DNA from: Endozoicomonas sp. Mp262
Lineage (GTDB): Bacteria > Pseudomonadota > Gammaproteobacteria > Pseudomonadales > Endozoicomonadaceae
Reading direction: 5' to 3'
Length of the DNA stretch: 64,000 bases
Assembly (NCBI RefSeq): GCF_025643335.1
Contig: NZ_CP092489.1
Span: 2,304,501-2,368,500 of the forward strand
Shown piece by piece: positions 55,257 through 64,000 of this stretch (its first letter is position 1; the number at the start of each line of letters is the position of its first letter). The position numbers were made by a program, and so were the translations under genes. The notes beneath the pieces were generated by a model. The model saw nothing but the letters and a program-made list of their open reading frames with translations, was not told the origin of the DNA and made no database searches.

Positions 55257-56594
55257 TCAACAAAGTGCATGCTGGCTTATTAATTGATGGAAAGACCTGA
55301 AACCAGGACAGTAACGACCAAAGCGTAGCCGGTATTGATGTCCTTTTTTCAGAAGACGGGCAGCCAGGTAGATGAGTTCCTGTATCACGGTTTTTAACCG
55401 GCGTCGTTTGGCTTTATGACGTACCGGCGCATCTGGCCCGAGCAAGCAACTCTGCCCCATGTAGCGCAGAATGTTATAGACCAGTGCACCCAAACACATC
55501 ACCAGGTCGTTGGTGTCAAACTTGCCTGAAGGCAGGCGCTCTAAATCCATATCAGTCTTCAACTCACTGTGAAACTGCTCGCTGGTCGCATGATCCTCAT
55601 AAAGATTAATGATCTGATCATCGCTGTAGTCAGCTTCGCTGAGTGTTGTCCACCATCCTTCCAGCTCATAATCGGGTGTCAGAAATCTCTGCCCTACAGT
55701 ATCAGTGGTACGCTTGATAATGCGAATAATCAGACGCTGGTTACCATAGTTGGTTTCATAGACGGTTGAGAGTGTCGCATAACTCTTTCCTGGACGCGAC
55801 TCCTCCCATTTGACTTGCTTTTCTTCAAAAATGGGGAGCCAGTGTTCCTTGGTGTGATACTTTCTTGGGTTGAGCTTGATAATGTGATTCACACCTTTGA
55901 ACCCGGCGATTTCCCGGCGCGATTCCTCAGCATCGTGGCCACTATCAAGGCGAACCAGAATAGGCGCTCGGGTCAAACGTCGGCTGCGGTGCAGCACTGC
56001 TTGTAAAAAGCCAATAAAATCATTCTGGGAGTGCTGAGAGCCTGGGCGTAATTCACATCCCAGGCACCAGCCTTCGCAGCCAAAGTAAGCGGCAATAGGG
56101 GCATAACCAAAGAATTTTTTATACGTGTACTCGACCCCCTCCTTTTTGGTATTGCTGTTATCCATAGGGAATACGTCGATATCCAGTGGTATGTGCTGCT
56201 TCTTATCGAGTTTTTTCGGAAGGGGTGTGACGGGCACCTGAAGATTAACCAGGACATCGGTAAGGCTGTCCTCGATGAAAGGAATCAGTTGGGCGGCATC
56301 TTCATTGAAACGCTGTCTTAAGCGGCTGGCTGAAGGCATTTGTTTAATGCCCATTGCCAACCGGAACCAGTCGTTATCCCGGTTATTATCAACATTATCA
56401 AAATCACTTTTACCCTGAGCCAGTTGGCCGCAGTAAGCTCTGATCAGGTCGATATGAGTGATACGGTGCCTTTTTTTTATTTTGCGCAGGGATTTGCTTA
56501 ACGCTGTCTTTTTGTTGAGTGCATGACCAACGAAATAAAGCCCTGCGACCGGTGTATAAAATTCCGTCTGTGATTGTTCAATTTTCAGTTTCAC
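55257..56594 (-). CDS. IS1380-family transposase
   Basis: A 445-residue transposase. DIDVFPMDNSNTKKEGVEYTYKKFFGYAPI near the first Asp, LVRLDSGHDAEESR for the second, and YEDHATSEQFHSELKTD-type Glu-containing segment (ending LPSGKFDTNDLVM) are typical of IS1380. The ORF is open throughout and so may be functional. The ends of the element are not resolved. It separates the backbone gene from the AT-rich kinase gene and may have come with it or after it. Confidence 0.9.
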   Translation of the reverse strand: MKLKIEQSQTEFYTPVAGLYFVGHALNKKTALSKSLRKIKKRHRITHIDLIRAYCGQLAQGKSDFDNVDNNRDNDWFRLAMGIKQMPSASRLRQRFNEDAAQLIPFIEDSLTDVLVNLQVPVTPLPKKLDKKQHIPLDIDVFPMDNSNTKKEGVEYTYKKFFGYAPIAAYFGCEGWCLGCELRPGSQHSQNDFIGFLQAVLHRSRRLTRAPILVRLDSGHDAEESRREIAGFKGVNHIIKLNPRKYHTKEHWLPIFEEKQVKWEESRPGKSYATLSTVYETNYGNQRLIIRIIKRTTDTVGQRFLTPDYELEGWWTTLSEADYSDDQIINLYEDHATSEQFHSELKTDMDLERLPSGKFDTNDLVMCLGALVYNILRYMGQSCLLGPDAPVRHKAKRRRLKTVIQELIYLAARLLKKGHQYRLRFGRYCPGFRSFHQLISQHALC

Positions 56595-56597
56595 AAA

Positions 56598-56634
56598 AAT
56601 GCACCCAGGTGGTGAAAATTAGAGTGGGTGCATT
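56598..56634. repeat. Hairpin upstream of the IS1380 transposase
   Basis: AATGCACCCA and TGGGTGCATT form a 10-bp stem with about 15 bases between, just before the transposase start. It could be the IS end or a structure that blocks read-in transcription. Confidence 0.6.
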
Positions 56635-56801
56635 TTAACTTGGAACTTACGTTTTGTGGTTGATCCAGAGGAGTTGGGCTACAGTGAACTCACGGATTCA
56701 GGTAAAACTGCGTGAAAGTGGTGAGGGTGTATACTTGTCTATTGGAAGGATGGGGAATACTTATTCTTGTAAGGCGTTTTCTATCAAGTTAATTTTTCCA
56801 T

Positions 56802-58226
56802 ATGAAAAGTTGTTGGTGTGTTCGTGTGAAAGCTGTACTTTTTTTGTTTTTTACTTCATTTATTATGAAATCATACTCTTTTATTTGGGAGGATTTTTCT
56901 GAAAAAGCTATTGAGATAGAGGCTAAGAAGCTTATTTCAAAAATTGACGAAAACTATGCTATTAACACTGTGCAAATCGTTTCAATGAGTGCTTATGGAG
57001 TTGTTTTAAGAGTTTGGGAAATTGACCAGTCTGTTTTCCATATAATTAAAGTACATTACACTGAAAGGCGTAGCTACTATTGTAAAAAATATGGGGGGGG
57101 GGATTTTTATTTTGTAGAGCCATATGAAATTCTTGCAATAAAAAAAATAAAAAGAAGAGGTTTGATATGTGAGAATTTACCTGCTTGGTTTAGATGGGGG
57201 CGTATTGATGATGTTTGGGTTCATATTATGCCGGAATATCCCTCTTCCCTAAGGGAACTTATAAATCTTGCTAGAGAAAGAAAGATTTTATTTAATGAAG
57301 GATTTATTAAATATATTGTTAGGCAGATTCTTGTTGCTTTAGATTATATGCATAAGTCAGAATTTATACACAGGGATTTAAAACCAGAAAATATTATGCT
57401 TTCTGAGTCTGCTGAAAATATTCTTAAAAATATGAAGAATCCTTTCAAGGTCATTGTTATTGACTTCGGGTTAGCAAAAGGGTGTGTTGCAGGAAAAAGC
57501 GGTTGTTGTGCTATGGCATCAAGGACTGTAAATAGCTATTTTAATGCAGAAGTTGGATGTTGTGATAAAGAGAACAATGTAACTCGTCCAGAAACGCCAG
57601 ATATGGTCACGTCAACTTATCGCGCACGGGAAGCGTGTTTAGATCCAAAACGTCAGTTTTATTCCTATGCAACGGATATATGGTCTCTAGGGGTTATTTT
57701 TCAGGAGTTATACGTTGGTCAAAACTATTTTTATAATAGCTGGAAGTATCGTTATGATAAAACACTTGACGAAAGAAGGAACTTGCTGATCTTTATTGAT
57801 CAGCTACTTAGCCAGGCTGACGATTGGCGTTGTAGCTACAAGCTATATTGGCAGAGTCTTTTTGGTCGATTAGCTGAAGAAGTCTTTTCTGGTTTATATA
57901 AATATATATATGATGATGATTATAAATTTTTAATTCAACAGAATTTCCCACCGGGGTATTTGTCTTCAGAAGGGTTTATGATGTTGTGTAGCATGCTGCA
58001 TCCAGACCCTTATCAAAGACCTTGTCCATCCTGCTTATTACAGAAATCATATTGGCTAAATCAGCCGGAACAGGAACTTTGTCATCAATGGAGTGTTTCG
58101 ATAGATCATAAATTACATGATAAGGTTCCACTGTCAATTGATATTTTGCCTGGGTATATCTATTCATTTTTGGTGCAGCTAAATGAAGGCTCTAATGGTG
58201 GAAGATTCCAGTTCGAGTGGCGTTGA
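56802..58226 (+). CDS. Eukaryote-like serine/threonine protein kinase, CDK/MAPK (CMGC)-like
   Basis: A 474-residue kinase, strongly AT-rich. Motifs: glycine-loop remnant MSAYGVV (about 62-68), beta-3 Lys83 in HIIKV, catalytic HRDLKPEN (190-197), DFGLA (221-225), TSTYRARE (270-277) and TDIWSLGVIFQEL (291-303). AYGVV, the YRAxE form and the TDIWSLG block are typical of eukaryotic CDKs and MAPKs and not of bacterial PknB kinases. A Cys-rich insert of about 45 residues separates DFG from YRARE. The usual APE Pro is replaced by Arg. A hydrophobic N-terminus (FLFFTSF) may be a signal. An ATG at 56865 is a possible alternative start. No strong ribosome site. It probably acts on host proteins, an inference. 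Confidence 0.85.
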   Translation: MKSCWCVRVKAVLFLFFTSFIMKSYSFIWEDFSEKAIEIEAKKLISKIDENYAINTVQIVSMSAYGVVLRVWEIDQSVFHIIKVHYTERRSYYCKKYGGGDFYFVEPYEILAIKKIKRRGLICENLPAWFRWGRIDDVWVHIMPEYPSSLRELINLARERKILFNEGFIKYIVRQILVALDYMHKSEFIHRDLKPENIMLSESAENILKNMKNPFKVIVIDFGLAKGCVAGKSGCCAMASRTVNSYFNAEVGCCDKENNVTRPETPDMVTSTYRAREACLDPKRQFYSYATDIWSLGVIFQELYVGQNYFYNSWKYRYDKTLDERRNLLIFIDQLLSQADDWRCSYKLYWQSLFGRLAEEVFSGLYKYIYDDDYKFLIQQNFPPGYLSSEGFMMLCSMLHPDPYQRPCPSCLLQKSYWLNQPEQELCHQWSVSIDHKLHDKVPLSIDILPGYIYSFLVQLNEGSNGGRFQFEWR

Positions 58227-58259
58227 ACTGGATGGAGCGTGGATAGCCATTTAATGAAG

Positions 58260-58718
58260 CTATCGCCAAAGATAAACCGCTTTATCCCAGGGGCAATGGT
58301 AAACCCGTACCCAGGTTTCCCGCTCGTTTTCAATGCTGATTTGGTAGCGCAGAAAATTGTTCTTGGGTGAACTGGTGACGAAAATAGTGGCGGGTACTTT
58401 AATCAATATAGGAGTTCCATCTATTACTTCGCTGCTATTCATCACCATATCGACGACGGATGTGATTATTTTGGATTGCAGGTTGAAGGAAAAATGATCT
58501 TTAAAAGAAAGCCGGTAAGTTTGTTTGTCCTCGGGAAGACTGCCAATGGAGGCTGCCGTTGAGCAACGGTTGAGGTCGATATAGCCAGAGGGGGGCTGGT
58601 TTTCTTTCAGGGCTTCCTGCAGCTGATCATGGTGGGTGATTTTTTCAGAATTAGCCCCTGCGGTAAAAGCGGTGAATCCCAGCAGGACAATTCCCAACAG
58701 TGTGAATGGTTTTTTCAT
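58260..58718 (-). CDS. Small exported protein of unknown function
   Basis: A 152-residue protein with a signal peptide (MKKPFTLLGIVLLGFTAFTAGA). The early block ITHHDQLQEALKENQ followed by YIDLNRC resembles VirK-type exported proteins, a weak resemblance. The C-terminal part is beta-rich with WVRVYHCPWDK. It is convergent with the kinase gene, 33 bases apart, and divergent from adk. Confidence 0.55.
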   Translation of the reverse strand: MKKPFTLLGIVLLGFTAFTAGANSEKITHHDQLQEALKENQPPSGYIDLNRCSTAASIGSLPEDKQTYRLSFKDHFSFNLQSKIITSVVDMVMNSSEVIDGTPILIKVPATIFVTSSPKNNFLRYQISIENERETWVRVYHCPWDKAVYLWR

Positions 58719-58911
58719 AGAGATAATTCATTGTTAATAACCATAAACAATGCTATCGGCAGTTCCGGTGGTTTCTTGGAGGTTGTTATCCCGCTTGTCA
58801 CAAAGGGGCGGGCTGTATATGCTTTGGTGTTTTTTACTGCCCTGTTATTCAGGAAGCAGTATCGAAGTATTCGATTTTAAAGGCAGTGTGGTTACAGCGT
58901 ACTGCCAGTGA

Positions 58912-59565
<654 letters not shown>

Positions 59566-59585
59566 TCCTTTATAGCCATGCCTAT

Positions 59586-59613
59586 GGGACGCTTTGCGTC
59601 CCTTCTTTTTTTC
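59586..59613 (+). terminator. Terminator between adk and tsaB
   Basis: GGGACGC-TTT-GCGTCCC followed by TTCTTTTTTT. It may be leaky, as tsaB starts 12 bases later. Confidence 0.85.
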
Positions 59614-59624
59614 AGGATTTTTTT

Positions 59625-60308
59625 ATGAAGCTTCTTGCTATTGATACAGCCACTGAAGCCTGCTCTGTAGCCTTGAATATTAATGGTGAAGTAACAGAGC
59701 ATTTTGAGTTGTTGCCCCGTCGCCATAGCCGGGAACTACTGCCAATGATAGAGCAGATACTTGGTGATGCGGGGCTGGCAATCGGCCAGATTGATGCCCT
59801 GGTATTTGGTCGGGGGCCTGGTGCATTTACTGGTTTAAGGGTGGCCACAGCCATGGCTCAGGGGCTGGCTTTTGCTGCGGATATCCCGGTTATTCCGGTG
59901 TCTACCCTGGCTGCCTTGGCTCAGCAAGGTTATCGGTTATACGGTGCCAGTCAGGTACTTTCTGCCATTGATGCCAGAATGGATGAGGTCTACTGGGGGG
60001 CTTTCTCGGAAAAAGCGGGATTGATGGCGCTTCTGGATGATGAACAAGTGCTGGCTCCGGAGGCGGTTACCTTGCCAAATGGATTGAATGATCAGTGGTT
60101 GGGTATGGGAACAGGCTGGCTTTATCAGGACCGGTTAGCGGTAACAGTGACTGACAGCCATAAAGAGGCACTGCCTCATGCTCTTGATATGGCACTGCTG
60201 GCTGCGGCTGATTTCCGGGAAGGAAGGATGTTGCCGGCAGAGGAGGCGATGCCAGTCTATCTCAGGGATAAAGTGGCTTTGACAAAACGCGAGCGCCAGG
60301 GACAATGA
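59625..60308 (+). CDS. tsaB: tRNA t6A biosynthesis protein TsaB (YeaZ)
   Basis: A 227-residue ASKHA-fold protein that partners TsaD, TsaE and TsaC in making N6-threonylcarbamoyl-adenosine at position 37 of ANN-reading tRNAs. The sequence has [14 protein letters not shown] and [23 protein letters not shown], the family hallmarks. AGGA lies 7 bases before the ATG. It overlaps rsmJ by 4 bases. The tRNA-Asn and tRNA-Lys array upstream supplies substrates of this modification, a coincidental but fitting link. Confidence 0.95.
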   Translation: MKLLAIDTATEACSVALNINGEVTEHFELLPRRHSRELLPMIEQILGDAGLAIGQIDALVFGRGPGAFTGLRVATAMAQGLAFAADIPVIPVSTLAALAQQGYRLYGASQVLSAIDARMDEVYWGAFSEKAGLMALLDDEQVLAPEAVTLPNGLNDQWLGMGTGWLYQDRLAVTVTDSHKEALPHALDMALLAAADFREGRMLPAEEAMPVYLRDKVALTKRERQGQ

Positions 60309-61093
60309 AGGCGCCGTTATTTATTGATGCCAGAGACTGGCCTTTGGGCAAAGATCGGTTGCACTCATTGGTTGAGGCCACAGGAGCGGAGCCAGTACCA
60401 TCAGGTAAACCAGCCTTTCCTGAAGGGGCGATGATTCTGGGCTATACATCAGTAGGGCTGGGATTATGGCGGTCAGGTACCAGGGAATCACCAGTCATAG
60501 TGGATTTTGTGGGTGGCAAGGCAGGTCATCGCCGTCGGTTTGGTGGTGGCAAAGGCCAGGACATTGCCAAGGCGGTGGGGCTTAATAAAGGCGTAAAACC
60601 TTCTGTTCTGGATGCAACCGGAGGTCTTGGCCGTGATGCATTTGTTCTGGCCAGTCTTGGTTGTCAGGTTACGTTGATAGAGCGCTCTCCGGTGATTGCT
60701 GCCCTGTTGGATGATGGCCTACAGAGAGCTGCGCTGAATGCTGAGGTGGGAGAAATTGCTGATCGAATCCATTTGCAGCATGCAGATTCTGTTGAAACCA
60801 TGGAATCTATGAAAAACCGGCGGCAAACGGTGGATGTAGTCTATCTTGATCCGATGTTCCCCCATCGGGATAAGTCAGCCCTGGTGAAAAAAGAGATGAG
60901 GCTGTTTCAGGATTTGGTGGGAGCTGATATGGACTCGGATGGTCTGCTCCAGCCGGCCCTGGATCTTGCTGAGTATAGGGTTGTGGTCAAGCGTCCGCGC
61001 AAGGCTCCTGACCTTGGTGATCAAGAACCCACCTATCGTCTGGAAGGTAAATCCTGCCGGTATGACATTCATGCGCTGAAGGGTTTTGCCTGA
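60305..61093 (+). CDS. rsmJ: 16S rRNA (guanine(1516)-N2)-methyltransferase RsmJ
   Basis: A 262-residue methyltransferase. The SAM motif is [17 protein letters not shown], and the catalytic-type [19 protein letters not shown] block is present. RsmJ methylates G1516 in the 30S subunit. It starts inside the end of tsaB (ATGA), so the two are translationally coupled. Confidence 0.95.
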   Translation: MKAPLFIDARDWPLGKDRLHSLVEATGAEPVPSGKPAFPEGAMILGYTSVGLGLWRSGTRESPVIVDFVGGKAGHRRRFGGGKGQDIAKAVGLNKGVKPSVLDATGGLGRDAFVLASLGCQVTLIERSPVIAALLDDGLQRAALNAEVGEIADRIHLQHADSVETMESMKNRRQTVDVVYLDPMFPHRDKSALVKKEMRLFQDLVGADMDSDGLLQPALDLAEYRVVVKRPRKAPDLGDQEPTYRLEGKSCRYDIHALKGFA

Positions 61094-61104
61094 AATTCAG
61101 GATG

Positions 61105-61193
61105 TAGGGAATGGTGAATGGGGACCAGGGAATGGTTATTCGCTAAAAGCCCATCTCATTTCTGCTAACTGAACCATTCCCCATTCCCAATCA
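61105..61193. repeat. Inverted GGGAATGG repeat between convergent genes
   Basis: GGGAATGGTGAATGGGGA with CAGGGAATGGTTA face TGAACCATTCCCCATTCCC at the other end. It lies between the convergent rsmJ and acr3 genes and may end both transcripts. Similar AATGGGAAT-type repeats are at 63182-63253 and near 38536. Confidence 0.65.
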
Positions 61194-62213
61194 CTAATTA
61201 AACCAATGTCGTGTTCTATTGGCAAAAGCCACCAGGGAGAGCATTACAGGAACTTCCACCAGTACGCCAACCACTGTTGCCAGAGCTGCTCCTGAGTGTA
61301 ATCCAAATAAAGAAATTGCCACGGCTACGGCTAGCTCAAAGAAGTTTGACGTGCCAATCATTGAAGCAGGTGCGGCCACATTATGGGGAAGTTTCATAAA
61401 CTTTGCAGCACTGTAGGTCAGGGCAAATATACCATAGGTTTGAATCAGTAATGGTATTGCTATCAGGGCGATGGTTTGGGGTTGCTCCAGGATTACTTCA
61501 GCCTGTAATCCAAACAGGATAACCACCGTTGCCAGCAGGCCCAGGATTGACCAGGGTTTTAGACGGTGGAGAAGTTGCTGAAGCTTCTCTTTATTGCCAC
61601 TTTTTTCCATATGCCTTCGGGTCAGGGCTCCGGCAATAAGAGGGAGTAACACATAAAGCACGACAGATGTCAGTAGTGTTTCCCAGGGAACCTGAATGTC
61701 ACTCACTCCCAGCAGAAAGGCTGTGATAGGTGCAAAGGCAAAAATCATGATGATGTCATTAACAGATACCTGAACCAGCGTGTAATTGGCATCCCCCTTG
61801 GTTAACTGGCTCCAGACAAATACCATGGCTGTACAGGGCGCAACACCCAGCAAGATCATACCGGCAATATATTCAGCGGCAGACTCGGCTGATACCCAGT
61901 GGGCGAAGAAAACACGGAAGAACAGCCATCCCAGAAAAGCCATGGAAAAAGGCTTGATCAGCCAATTGATAACCAGTGTAAGAACCAGGCCTTTTGGCTT
62001 CTTGCCAATATCTTTAATGGCTGAGAAATCAATCTGTACCATCATTGGATAGATCATAATCCAGATCAGCAGAGCCACCACCAGATTAACATGGGCCCAC
62101 TCCAGGCTGGCAATAAAGTAGAAGAGGCCCGGGAAAATATTTCCTGCAATGACGCCTGCAATTATGCAGAGAGCAACCCATATACTTAAGTAGCGTTCAA
62201 AAATCCCCATCAT
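61194..62213 (-). CDS. acr3: Arsenite efflux transporter, ACR3 family
   Basis: A 339-residue, about 10-helix permease. The block [13 protein letters not shown] and [16 protein letters not shown] are typical of ACR3 (not ArsB). It exports arsenite formed by ArsC. GGAG precedes the ATG (62213). Last gene of arsR-arsC-acr3, so it is controlled by the upstream operators. Confidence 0.92.
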   Translation of the reverse strand: MMGIFERYLSIWVALCIIAGVIAGNIFPGLFYFIASLEWAHVNLVVALLIWIMIYPMMVQIDFSAIKDIGKKPKGLVLTLVINWLIKPFSMAFLGWLFFRVFFAHWVSAESAAEYIAGMILLGVAPCTAMVFVWSQLTKGDANYTLVQVSVNDIIMIFAFAPITAFLLGVSDIQVPWETLLTSVVLYVLLPLIAGALTRRHMEKSGNKEKLQQLLHRLKPWSILGLLATVVILFGLQAEVILEQPQTIALIAIPLLIQTYGIFALTYSAAKFMKLPHNVAAPASMIGTSNFFELAVAVAISLFGLHSGAALATVVGVLVEVPVMLSLVAFANRTRHWFN

Positions 62214-62244
62214 GATAACTCCAGAAAGAATTGTGATTTGAGTA

Positions 62245-62712
62245 TTAGATGTTTTGTAAAGCTTGAAGCTCTGCTTTTAAGGCATCTATCGATTTTGTCG
62301 TATCAAGAGACAGCAAGGCTTTGACTCGTGCTTCAATGGTTGAAATAACAAGATCAAATGCTGCATCCACAGTCAGTTCCGGGTTATCAAGATGGGTTGG
62401 GTCAGGCAAGCCCCAGTGCAATTTCAAAAGAGGACCAAGCCAGATTGGACAGCTTTCTCCAGCTGCCTGATCACAGACAGTAATGACAATATCAGGGTGA
62501 TAATCTTTGAGATCATCCCAGCTCTTGCTGGTTAAGGACTGGGTGTTGTAGCCTCGTGTTTCGAGCTGTTCCAGGGTTAAAGGATGAACCTTGCCTGTCG
62601 GTGCGCTGCCAGCGCTAGCAACAGTCAGTTGTCCCTCAGCAAGTCTGTAAGTGATAGCTTCTGCAAGAATACTCCGGCAAGCATTGTGGGTGCAGAGAAA
62701 TAGCAGCTTCAT
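62245..62712 (-). CDS. arsC: Arsenate reductase, low-molecular-weight phosphatase type
   Basis: A 155-residue LMW-PTP-fold reductase. The active-site loop is [10 protein letters not shown] and the redox Cys pair lies in [16 protein letters not shown]. It reduces arsenate to arsenite for export by the next gene. I chose the ATG at 62712. A GTG at 62736 is in frame and lies next to the operator at 62741. Electron donor (thioredoxin or glutaredoxin) is not determinable. Confidence 0.9.
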   Translation of the reverse strand: MKLLFLCTHNACRSILAEAITYRLAEGQLTVASAGSAPTGKVHPLTLEQLETRGYNTQSLTSKSWDDLKDYHPDIVITVCDQAAGESCPIWLGPLLKLHWGLPDPTHLDNPELTVDAAFDLVISTIEARVKALLSLDTTKSIDALKAELQALQNI

Positions 62713-62740
62713 GGAATAGTCTCTGTTTTGGTTCACATTA

Positions 62741-62760
62741 ATATATGGAAAAACATATAT
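62741..62760 (-). promoter_or_regulatory. ArsR operator-like site between arsR and arsC
   Basis: ATATATGGAAAAACATATAT: arms ATATATG and CATATAT with a 6-base centre. It is nearly identical to the site at 63160, and is placed 28 bases before the arsC ATG. Confidence 0.7.
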
Positions 62761-62775
62761 ATTGGGGTAAAATTT

Positions 62776-63120
62776 TTAGCAACACACCAGCATTCGGGTA
62801 GGTCTGTCACCCATTTGATTCAAGTTTTTCAGATTGTCTCGAATAAAAACCGGGTTGTTTTGGGTTGTAGCGCCTAAGACTTGCCTGCTCCATTCAGGCA
62901 GCGATGGGTTAATGCGGTAAAAAACCCACTGTCCTTGCCGTCTATCAATCAGCAGATCGCATTTTCTTAGCTGAGCAAGGTGCCTTGATATCTTGGGCTG
63001 GATCTCTTCAAGGGCTGCTGTGAGCTCACAAACACAGAGCTCTTTTTCCTGCTCGATAAGCATCAGGCACTTCAGGCGAGTCTCATCGGCAAGGCACTTA
63101 TAAAAGGTTACTGGGTTCAT
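62776..63120 (-). CDS. arsR: ArsR-family arsenic-responsive repressor
   Basis: A 114-residue winged-helix regulator with the metal-binding CVCEL (ELCVCELTAAL) and the DNA-recognition segment QPKISRHLAQLRKC. It releases the operator on binding arsenite. It is first in the arsR-arsC-acr3 operon. Two extra C-terminal Cys (LVCC) are present. Binding sites are proposed upstream and within the operon. Confidence 0.93.
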   Translation of the reverse strand: MNPVTFYKCLADETRLKCLMLIEQEKELCVCELTAALEEIQPKISRHLAQLRKCDLLIDRRQGQWVFYRINPSLPEWSRQVLGATTQNNPVFIRDNLKNLNQMGDRPTRMLVCC

Positions 63121-63159
63121 ACACTGATACTGAACAGTCAGTTTATCGATGCGGGTAGT

Positions 63160-63179
63160 ATATATGGAAAAACGTATAT
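63160..63179 (-). promoter_or_regulatory. ArsR operator-like site upstream of arsR
   Basis: ATATATGGAAAAACGTATAT differs at one base from the site at 62741-62760. It lies 40 bases before the arsR ATG, a proper place for autoregulation. Confidence 0.75.
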
Positions 63180-63181
63180 AA

Positions 63182-63253
63182 CAACAGGGAATGGGAAATA
63201 GTGAATGGGGAATGGTATAACGAAGCCCTTTCCTATTCCCTATTCCCTATTCC
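63182..63253. repeat. AATGGGAAT/ATTCCCT simple inverted repeats
   Basis: GGGAATGGGAAATAGTGAATGGGG on the left and TTCCTATTCCCTATTCCC on the right form an imperfect hairpin between arsR and plsB. Confidence 0.6.
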
Positions 63254-64000
63254 CTAAGGAGTAATAGCTGCCGTACTATAGGTTGTCTGATGGATACTAT
63301 GGCGGATTTCTGTACTCAGAACTTTAAATGCCTGTTCTGCAACCTGTGCAATTTCATCCCCAAAGGTGAGTTTGTTGGTCTGGGCTATGGTAATGACGTT
63401 GTTTTTCCGAAGCTGCTCGATAAATCCCCGGAACAGGGATTTGTCAAAAAACTCCGGCGCATTCAGTCCATGGATAATGCTGAGTCGCTGGGCCAGGTCT
63501 TTGGCCTGGTTTTCCAGGGCTTGCTGTTCAATGGCATCACTACCATTACTGATCAGCAGGCTAATGGTCATATAGAATCTTTCCAGGGTTTGGACAATGG
63601 CTCTGGACAGCACTGTCAGCATAATAAAGTGGGTTGATGCTGTATCCGGACGATAGTAAGTGGCCTCCTGATCCTTTTCAATGAGGCCCTCATCCACCAT
63701 TGCTTGTAGCCACTGGCTGACAACCTTCAAGAACTCCCTGGGACTCCATTCAATAAAGAGCTCTGCCTTCAGATAAGGGTAGAGTATTGAGCAGATGCGC
63801 ATGACCTCTTTACGTGAGATGGCACTGTTGTTAACAAACAGACAGCTGATCAATGAAGGGATAGCAAAAATATGCAGGATATTATTACGGTAATAGGTCA
63901 TTTGAACCGCAGTGCTGTCTTCCAGCCTGAAAATATCGCCGAGGGAGTCTGTTTGACGTGTTACCAGCTTAAGGTCTTCTACATAGTTGATCATACTGCG
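63254..64000 (-). CDS. plsB: Glycerol-3-phosphate acyltransferase PlsB, C-terminal part (runs off the window)
   Basis: The last 249 or so residues of PlsB, open to the right edge. The block YYRNNILHIFAIPSLI and the ending region with DKSLFRGFIEQLRKNNVI match the C-terminal domain of PlsB, which acylates glycerol-3-phosphate at sn-1. The catalytic acyltransferase motifs lie upstream, beyond the window. The start seen at MINYVED is an internal methionine, because the frame continues without a stop past 64000. Confidence 0.85.
   Translation of the reverse strand, partial: RSMINYVEDLKLVTRQTDSLGDIFRLEDSTAVQMTYYRNNILHIFAIPSLISCLFVNNSAISRKEVMRICSILYPYLKAELFIEWSPREFLKVVSQWLQAMVDEGLIEKDQEATYYRPDTASTHFIMLTVLSRAIVQTLERFYMTISLLISNGSDAIEQQALENQAKDLAQRLSIIHGLNAPEFFDKSLFRGFIEQLRKNNVITIAQTNKLTFGDEIAQVAEQAFKVLSTEIRHSIHQTTYSTAAITP

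Overview
This window looks like the chromosome of a host-associated marine gammaproteobacterium, most plausibly an Oceanospirillales/Endozoicomonadaceae-type genome. That placement is inference. It rests on Pseudomonas/E. coli-like housekeeping proteins (NrdA/NrdB with a YfaE ferredoxin, RstAB, PyrBI, YejK, Ppc, TsaB, RsmJ, PlsB), a DUF3094-type small membrane protein, formyl-THF ligase, many short palindromic repeats between genes, and a eukaryote-like protein kinase. There is no rRNA or other direct taxonomic marker.

Layout. 1-6 kb: RhlB-type helicase, a small unknown, the pyrBI operon with an E. coli-style leader peptide and attenuator, and fhs. 6-14 kb: a YejA-type periplasmic binding protein, a large unknown protein, and the class Ia ribonucleotide reductase operon (nrdA-nrdB-yfaE, minus strand) with two NrdR-like boxes upstream. 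14.5-19.2 kb: an RstAB two-component system, an M48 lipoprotein protease, monothiol glutaredoxin and a 2-Cys peroxiredoxin. 19.3-20.2 kb: seven tRNAs (Asn/Lys), five of them in a 239-bp tandem amplification. 20.2-21.5 kb: class 3 lipase and a coiled-coil protein.

22.0-31.3 kb: a complete type I-C CRISPR-Cas locus, cas3-cas5c-cas8c-cas7-cas4-cas1-cas2 on the plus strand, overlapping or nearly so, followed by a leader and an array of 21 repeats and 20 spacers. The degenerate repeat lies at the far end. 31.4-36.8 kb: mostly unrecognised exported or small proteins, a methyltransferase and YejK. 36.9-40.8 kb: PAP2 phosphatase with a TetR regulator, cytochrome b561 and an ArnT-like glycosyltransferase. 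41-45.2 kb: AT-rich island with two related exported proteins, then an IS630-family element split by a second insertion sequence with a perfect 9-bp target duplication, then a gene remnant.

45.2-54.9 kb: YfcZ-like protein, GDSL autotransporter esterase, PEP carboxylase, POT peptide transporter, KAS III-like enzyme. 55.2-58.2 kb: IS1380-type transposase next to an AT-rich gene for a CDK/MAPK-like kinase, the most unusual gene in the window. 58.3-64 kb: small exported protein, adk, tsaB-rsmJ, an arsR-arsC-acr3 arsenic operon with two matching ArsR-like operators, and the 3' part of plsB running off the right edge.

How the parts relate: redox and nucleotide metabolism (Nrd, Grx, Prx, PyrBI, Fhs, Adk) form the conserved backbone. 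The CRISPR locus, IS elements, kinase and unknown secreted proteins form the accessory layer. At least three families of inverted repeats sit in the intergenic spaces of the backbone.
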